A stretch of 64,000 nucleotides of DNA, taken from positions 558,001 to 622,000 of the forward strand of contig CP145409.1 of the NCBI GenBank assembly GCA_036867785.1, given 5' to 3'. The translations under genes were made by a program, and so were the position numbers. The notes under the pieces were generated by a model. The model searched no databases. It worked only from the letters and a program-made list of their open reading frames with translations, and was not told the origin of the DNA. Positions 59,406 to 64,000 of the stretch are shown here, piece by piece (positions within the stretch are counted from its first letter, which is position 1; each line of letters starts with the position of its first letter). The stretch is from Plasmodiophora brassicae (taxonomy: Eukaryota > Endomyxa: Phytomyxea > Phytomyxea > Plasmodiophorida).

Positions 59406-59672
59406 ATGGCGTTCTACGAAGCCGGCGGGGTCGTGCAGCGTTGCGCGTGCAAGTTCTGGGAGGACAACGAGGACGAGGATCGCCTATCGGGCGTGGCGGG
59501 GTACCCGCGCAGGCGTCCCGCACGACACCCGCACAACGACGACGACGACGACGACATCCTGGACGACCTTGTTCGCGTCCACGAACGCATGTACAGGTTC
59601 CAGATGCGCCCCGGTCGCCACGTGCAGCGCCCCGGCTGGTTCATGTACGTCCCGTCACTGCTGTACCGATAA
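59406..59672 (+). CDS. possible small acidic/basic protein, perhaps a last exon
   Basis: 88 codons with mixed composition (RCACKFWEDNEDEDR, a six-Asp run, then basic VHERMYRFQMRPGRHV). The C-terminus GWFMYVPSLLYR looks structured. It may be the 3' exon of a gene beginning near 59249. No family recognised. Confidence 0.35.
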   Translation: MAFYEAGGVVQRCACKFWEDNEDEDRLSGVAGYPRRRPARHPHNDDDDDDILDDLVRVHERMYRFQMRPGRHVQRPGWFMYVPSLLYR

Positions 59673-59743
59673 CGATATAACACAAAGCGCACCCAGCCAC
59701 GTGGGCGCGTATCATTGTTACTCGGTAGGCCTGCCCCGTCTAG

Positions 59744-60456
59744 TCACCGGGTCTTGACGTCGTCGGCGTCAGGTCGCCGACGCGGGAACGTCGATAGGCC
59801 TGCGGCCAGCGAGTACGACACCGATGGCACGACGATCATGGTCGCGGGCAGCGCCGCGCGAAGGTCGTCGTTCTCCCGTTTCAGGTGCTCGATGGCCTGC
59901 ATGAGGACCTCGTTGCGCGTCGCCAGCTGTGCGCATCTGGCCTCCAGCGTCTGGACGTACGCCCGCTTCCGCTCCCGGCTCTGCTGGGCGCTCGCCCGGT
60001 TCCTCAGCAGCCTGCGACAGCGCTGGGTTAGAGACGATGTCCATCGACAGGCGGAGGGCGCCACCTTTTCTGCCTGCAGACGTCCACGTCCTTGTTGGGG
60101 TCGGTTCTAGGCGTCTTCCTCATCGGAGACGGCGATGATGTCCCCGCGTCCGTCTCGTCGGGGATGTCAACTGACAGATTCCGTTTCCTGGCGTTCGGCG
60201 TCGTCGTCATCGACGACGAATCGTCGGCGCCGATCAATGCGCCCGGATCGGTCTTCCCGTCAGCGCCGGTCGGCGTCGCACGAACGGCGTGGACGGGCGC
60301 GGCGAGCGCCTCTGGGCCGACAAACGAGAAGAACGCGGGCTGCCGTCGCCTAGGCGGCTGGACGACAGGCGAGATGGGCATCATGTACGACGAGGGCGGG
60401 ATCGGCGGGCGGTCATCGGCGCTGGCGACCTGCCACGCGGGTTCGAGCTGGCTCAT
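59744..60456 (-). CDS. bZIP transcription factor
   Basis: Two exons (60456-60066, 60012-59744) with a 53-bp intron give 219 aa. The intron lies just inside the basic region; joining gives RLLRNRASAQQSRERKR, which has the N-x7-R pattern of bZIP DNA contacts. A leucine-zipper helix follows (YVQTLEARCAQLATRNEVL...HLKRENDDL). The N-terminal 120 residues are Pro/Ser-rich and probably an activation region. The SAQQSR core resembles CREB/ATF- and HY5-like factors. The C-terminus is short. Confidence 0.9.
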
Positions 60457-60716
60457 TGTCGAGGGGGGAGGGGGCGCGCCGGACACCGACCGAGCGACAG
60501 CGGCGAGGGAGACCTCGGGCCCTCAATCCCAAATATAAATCGCATGTGTACGAACGGCCCGAGGGCCTGCCCCGCCCAGCAGCCGGTCCCAGCCATCGCT
60601 GGTGCTGTTCTCTGCAGATCCTGTTACCCCCCGCTGTGTGAGTGTGTACTACGACGACTGGTACGACCGTACACGATCATCCCTGGGGACGTCCCCATCC
60701 GTCGCCGGCTCGTCGC

Positions 60717-61160
60717 TCACTTTGTCGGTATTTCCTGCTTCGTCAGGACGTCGGAGACGGAGACGGATTCCGGGCCGGCCGCGATGAAGTCGGTGTCGGG
60801 GATGAACGGCGCCTGTTGGACCGGTTCCGGGTGCTGCTCGACCTGTTCGATGAAGAACGAATCCGGGCGGTACTCGCGGCCGCGTTCGATCTGGTCCAGC
60901 AGGCTGGCCTGCGAGGCGCCCGACAGGACCCGCCCCGTCTTGTGGACGGCGACCCAGGTGCCCGCCGGGTACTCGGTCTCCGGCTTCAGGTTGATGTTCC
61001 ACAGGTCGCGAGCCTCTTGCGCATCGTGCGTCAGCACGTCTCGAGCCCTGCCCAGCGGACTCGTCAGTGCCCACGCTTCCCCGCGCCATGCCTCGTACGA
61101 ACCCGTGGTGCCTGGCCGAATCGCATCGACGGTCGACCGAGATGACCGGCTCGGTCGCAT
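60717..61160 (-). CDS. hypothetical protein
   Basis: 147 aa, single exon, start at 61160. The centre reads as an ordered small domain: LWNINLKPETEYPAGTWVAV then GRVLSGASQASLLDQIE. The phrase GTWVAVHKTGRVLSGAS followed by a helix is like the short DUF5678-type units seen in prokaryotes and some protists, a weak resemblance only. No targeting signal. Confidence 0.5.
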   Translation of the reverse strand: MRPSRSSRSTVDAIRPGTTGSYEAWRGEAWALTSPLGRARDVLTHDAQEARDLWNINLKPETEYPAGTWVAVHKTGRVLSGASQASLLDQIERGREYRPDSFFIEQVEQHPEPVQQAPFIPDTDFIAAGPESVSVSDVLTKQEIPTK

Positions 61161-61491
61161 ACGACCGGCGGTGGTGGCACGCCCGACGCAGTCCCCTGTG
61201 GACGAAACGATGACGACGATGAAATACAGGGGCCGGCGTCTGAAGGCCGGCGACGAACGGACGGCCTACCTAGGGCGCAGGCCAGCGCACAGCAACCGTC
61301 GGCCCAACATTGATGAATGCCAGGTACGAGTGCGAGAGACGGCGGCGGAGGCGGGGAGGCGCACAGAATTTCGGGGCCTGAACGGCGCCCGAGTCGACAC
61401 AGACGACCCGTGCGCCAGGCTCCGATCCGATGGTGTGATGGCGTCGTCGTGTATTGTGGGGAGGGGGAGCGCAACCGATATTGCACCGCGG
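61161..61491. other. intergenic
   Basis: About 330 bp, no gene recognised. Confidence 0.4.
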
Positions 61492-61964
61492 TCAGCATTT
61501 GTACAGGAGGACGGCCCGGTTGCCCATGTAGTAGACGTAGATCATGTTGCCCTTCTGGTGCGTGACCTCGAAGCCGAACCCCTCGCCGAGGATGACGTGC
61601 CACGTGGCGCCGAACTTCTTATCCATGATCTCCTTGATCTGCTTGCAGGCCGCCTGTACCCAAACGCAGGTCATCGGCCGGCCGTTTCACGGATCCATCC
61701 GACCCCGTTTGCCCGACATCGTAGTTGCCCGCGTTCTTGTCCAGCGCCGACACGATAATGTCCATGGATTCCGTCGCGAGCTCGTCGCCCATATCGCGCG
61801 CCTGGCGACCACACGCCTGTCAGTCTGCGCCGGTCGTCGTCGTTGGCGCAGGCGGGGGCACTGACCGCCACCAGCGGCTTCTCCATCGACTTCAACAGCT
61901 CCGTCGTCCACTCCGCCGGGAACATCTCCTCGCGGGACGTCTTCGACACCGCCATCGTCGCCAT
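61492..61964 (-). CDS. DNAL4: axonemal dynein light chain 4 (LC8-like)
   Basis: Three exons (61964-61866, 61816-61718, 61653-61492) with 49- and 64-bp introns give 119 aa. The C-terminal half is an LC8-type domain: QIKEIMDKKFGATWHVI, GEGFGFEVTHQKG and IYVYYMGNRAVLLYKC. The GEGFGFEVTH block and the terminal KC match DNAL4 rather than cytoplasmic LC8 (which has GRNFGSYVTH). It belongs to outer-arm-type dynein of motile flagella and so is independent evidence, with centrin, for a swimming stage. Confidence 0.93.
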
Positions 61965-62080
61965 GACGCGCGCGACGAACACCCTGTCCTATGGGACGGC
62001 TGCCTAGGGTTGGCTGCGCCCCACCCAGCGATACCGGTAGTACTGTGCACAGCGACAAACAATGGACGATGTGGGTTTTC

Positions 62081-62653
62081 CTATTGCAGTGCCTGTCGTA
62101 TGCCGACAAAGGTGCTGGCGATGTCGGCCAGGTTGAGGACCATGGCGAGCAGCAGCTGGCTGAGGCCGTTGGCGCTGAAGACGATGAGGACGGGGAGGAC
62201 GGCGGCGATGGCGAACACGACGGACAGGGCGTAGAACAGCGTCGGTAGGTAGGTGTGGGTGGGCACGCGCCCGTGCACCAGGGCCGGTGGGGCGCCGCAC
62301 GCGGGCACCTTCGTCGACAGGTGCACATCGTGCCCGTCGGCGGTCCTGAGCGCGACGGTCAGGTCCATGCCGGGGACGATGTCGATGCCGTCCAGGATGC
62401 CCTGGAACGCCGGTATGCTGGCAATGCTGGCGATCGTGTCTCGGGCGGCCTGCCGCTCGTCTACCCGTTTCTTGTAGGCGATGTAGGCCTGGTGGTCGGT
62501 CAGGTACACCCAGGCCAGGAACGCGAACAGCGCGTCCAGGAACAGGAAGACGGCGCCGGCGACCGCCATGGTCCTCACGGCCAGCACGATCTCGTACGCC
62601 ATGATGTACAGGACAATGACGGGCGCGATGATCGACGTCATCTGGACCTCCAT
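62081..62653 (-). CDS. four-span membrane protein, unknown
   Basis: 190 aa, single exon, start at 62653. Two spans at the N-terminus (SIIAPVIVLYIMAYEIVLAV, AGAVFLFLDALFAFLAWVYL), a polar loop of about 85 residues (HQAYIAYKKRVDERQAA), and two spans at the C-terminus (LFYALSVVFAIAAVLPVLIV and a last weaker one). No motif recognised. The tetraspan layout with one large loop is common to many unrelated families. Confidence 0.6.
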   Translation of the reverse strand: MEVQMTSIIAPVIVLYIMAYEIVLAVRTMAVAGAVFLFLDALFAFLAWVYLTDHQAYIAYKKRVDERQAARDTIASIASIPAFQGILDGIDIVPGMDLTVALRTADGHDVHLSTKVPACGAPPALVHGRVPTHTYLPTLFYALSVVFAIAAVLPVLIVFSANGLSQLLLAMVLNLADIASTFVGIRQALQ

Positions 62654-62763
62654 GACGGATGGATGTATATATGGAGGGAACACACACGACGAGACGGCTA
62701 TGAGAGTCACAGACTGTCGTCGTGCGCCCGCGTCCATTGACGAGAGCCAAACAACCCCCGGTT

Positions 62764-63467
62764 TTATGCATCGATGGCTGCGGAACGCTTCCTCCAACGA
62801 TCGAGAACGTACTCAAGATCGTCGTCGCCGTCGTCGTCGTCGTCACCGTCGTGGGAGTCCCTGGTGTTCGCTGGCTTCATGGAGGCCAGACCGGGATCGG
62901 GAAGAACCGGGGGACGACTGTCTACATGGGCAGCGTTCCCAGGCGTCGTCAGCAGCGTCCTCCATGTGGAATCCAGTACTTCGACGGGGACCGGGATCGT
63001 TGCTGGTACTGGTCCCAGACGCGGCGTCATGGTCGACGCCCCGATTCGATCCGCCCGGGAGCGCGGCTTGGGGATCTGCTCCGCCTGCCTGCCGGTCGCT
63101 GGAGCCGGTTTCTGCTTCGGGATCGGGTCGCTGCCCTGCGACCAGCACGACGACGACCTGCCCGTGGACAGCGAGTCGGGCGGCGATGCCTGCGACCCGG
63201 TAGATGACAGGTCGTCTTCGTCAGCGTCAGTACTGTCGGCCTACGTGGGAACGTCGACGGTTGGATGCGTGGACGGATCAGCAACGACGATGGGCGAACG
63301 ACCTCGTCGTCGACGGACACGGGCTCGCACCGGTGGATGTCGCTCAGCAATCGCGCCCATTGCGCGTCGAGTTCGGCGCGTGTCGACGCGCGCCCGCCGC
63401 CGTCGAACGCCTTGATGTAGTCGTCGAGCGCGTCGGCCGCCGACGGCGTCGTCGACGAGGACGTCAT
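62764..63467 (-). CDS. acidic disordered protein, unknown
   Basis: Two exons (63467-63303, 63240-62764) with a 62-bp intron give 213 aa, closing in frame. An N-terminal helix (AADALDDYIKAFDGGG, then LDAQWARLLSDIH) precedes a long Ser/Pro/Asp-rich stretch; the C-terminus has a poly-Asp run and LEYVLDRWRKR. No family recognised. The splice join is supported only by frame and length. Confidence 0.45.
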
Positions 63468-63788
63468 TCACATCCGCCCGGCCAGCAGCTGTGTGACTGA
63501 TGCAACCTGGCAGGTTCCCCGGGTCCCAACGCGGGCGACAGGACCCCCTCCCCGATGCCCGAACGGGAACGGGCGCTTTCCTGACGGCGGCGGCAACGAG
63601 GTCCCCGACGTTCCGTACGTTCCGGCGGCATCCTGTTCTCCATCGACCGCCGTGCTCAGATCGACGTACAGGGGGCGCGAGGAACGTCTCCGTTGGCGCG
63701 TTCTCGTCCTGTGTGTGACGCGCCCATCTGTCGGGCCCAGTGCCGTACGTACGACACATCGGGGCATGATCGCCTGCCCTCGCTCGCC
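63468..63788. other. intergenic
   Basis: About 320 bp between two divergent genes; no element recognised. Confidence 0.4.
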
Positions 63789-64000
63789 ATGTCTGCGAAC
63801 GTGTTCCCGTTGCGTGACGTCTGGCCAGGGCGGAATCGGCCGGCGCGCTGCGGCTTGCCGGTCCTGATCGGGCCGGATCCGGCCATCCTGTGCACAGCGT
63901 TCGCGCTGGTCGTTGCGCTGCCGACGCTGGCGCTGTGGTCGAACGCCGTCCCCAACACGGTGGCGGCCGTCGCCGTCACCGTCCCGGTCACCGCCGCCGT
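63789..64000 (+). CDS. possible DHHC palmitoyltransferase, 3' end outside window
   Basis: An open frame from ATG 63789 to the window edge (70 codons). It begins MSANVFPLRDVWPGRNR, then LPVLIGPDPAILCTAFALVV and a second hydrophobic run. The order W-PGRNR, GPD, membrane span resembles the N-terminus of DHHC palmitoyltransferases (W-GNNRF, GPD, span). The catalytic DHHC lies beyond the window, so this is tentative; any polytopic membrane protein is possible. Confidence 0.45.
   Translation, partial: MSANVFPLRDVWPGRNRPARCGLPVLIGPDPAILCTAFALVVALPTLALWSNAVPNTVAAVAVTVPVTAA

Overview
The window is nuclear DNA from a gene-dense eukaryotic microbe. Most genes carry short spliceosomal introns. I placed about 70 of them, most 44-79 bp long, with GT-AG ends and branch motifs such as CTAAC or CTGAC. 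When these introns are removed, reading frames close exactly in gene after gene. The gene content (centrin, axonemal dynein light chain DNAL4, a Mad1-like checkpoint protein, plant-type phosphofructokinase, RAP-domain repeat proteins) suggests a protist with a flagellated stage. GC content, intron size, gene density and several secreted proteins would suit a plasmodiophorid such as Plasmodiophora (Rhizaria), but that placement is inference and no marker gene here proves it.

Layout. 1-5 kb: two intronless HHD-type protein kinases (the second with a signal peptide), an HPP membrane protein, and a worn patch with a minisatellite and a dead copia fragment. 5-11 kb: PAP2 phosphatase, a glycosyltransferase-like protein, an NDR-type kinase, an ankyrin protein and a small membrane protein. 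11-12.3 kb is empty. 12.3-24 kb: Memo, a two-lipoyl dihydrolipoamide succinyltransferase, two unknown proteins (one secreted), a 15-exon phosphofructokinase, a complex I CHCH subunit and the DBP7/DDX31 helicase. 24-32.7 kb: Mad1-like coiled coil, a tandem pair of methyltransferases, ALG13, a three-SANT protein and an F-box protein. 32.8-40 kb: a SAGA-type Ubp8/USP22 deubiquitinase and two tandem octotricopeptide-like RAP proteins. 40-47 kb: coiled coils, a single-span membrane protein, a secreted protein whose tail is a coding 15-bp minisatellite, ALG2, and a dynein-stalk-like orphan. 47-57 kb: a P4-ATPase flippase, an EF-hand-like protein, a SANT protein, centrin and a Ulp1 protease. 57-64 kb is more GC-rich, with simple repeats and small genes (bZIP factor, DNAL4, membrane proteins), ending in a truncated palmitoyltransferase-like start.

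Functional themes. ALG13 and ALG2 act in dolichol-linked N-glycan assembly, and a secreted protein beside ALG2 has a tail of N-glycosylation sequons. The lipoyl E2, complex I subunit and two RAP proteins point to mitochondria. Centrin, DNAL4 and Mad1 relate to the flagellum, centrosome and mitosis. The deubiquitinase, SANT, bZIP and F-box genes are regulatory. Neighbouring genes show no operon logic. The clearest novelties are the exon-duplicated lipoyl E2, the RAP pair with a shared intron, the secreted kinase, the sequon-repeat secreted protein and the stand-alone dynein-stalk-like protein. All calls rest on reading the sequence; no database search was possible.
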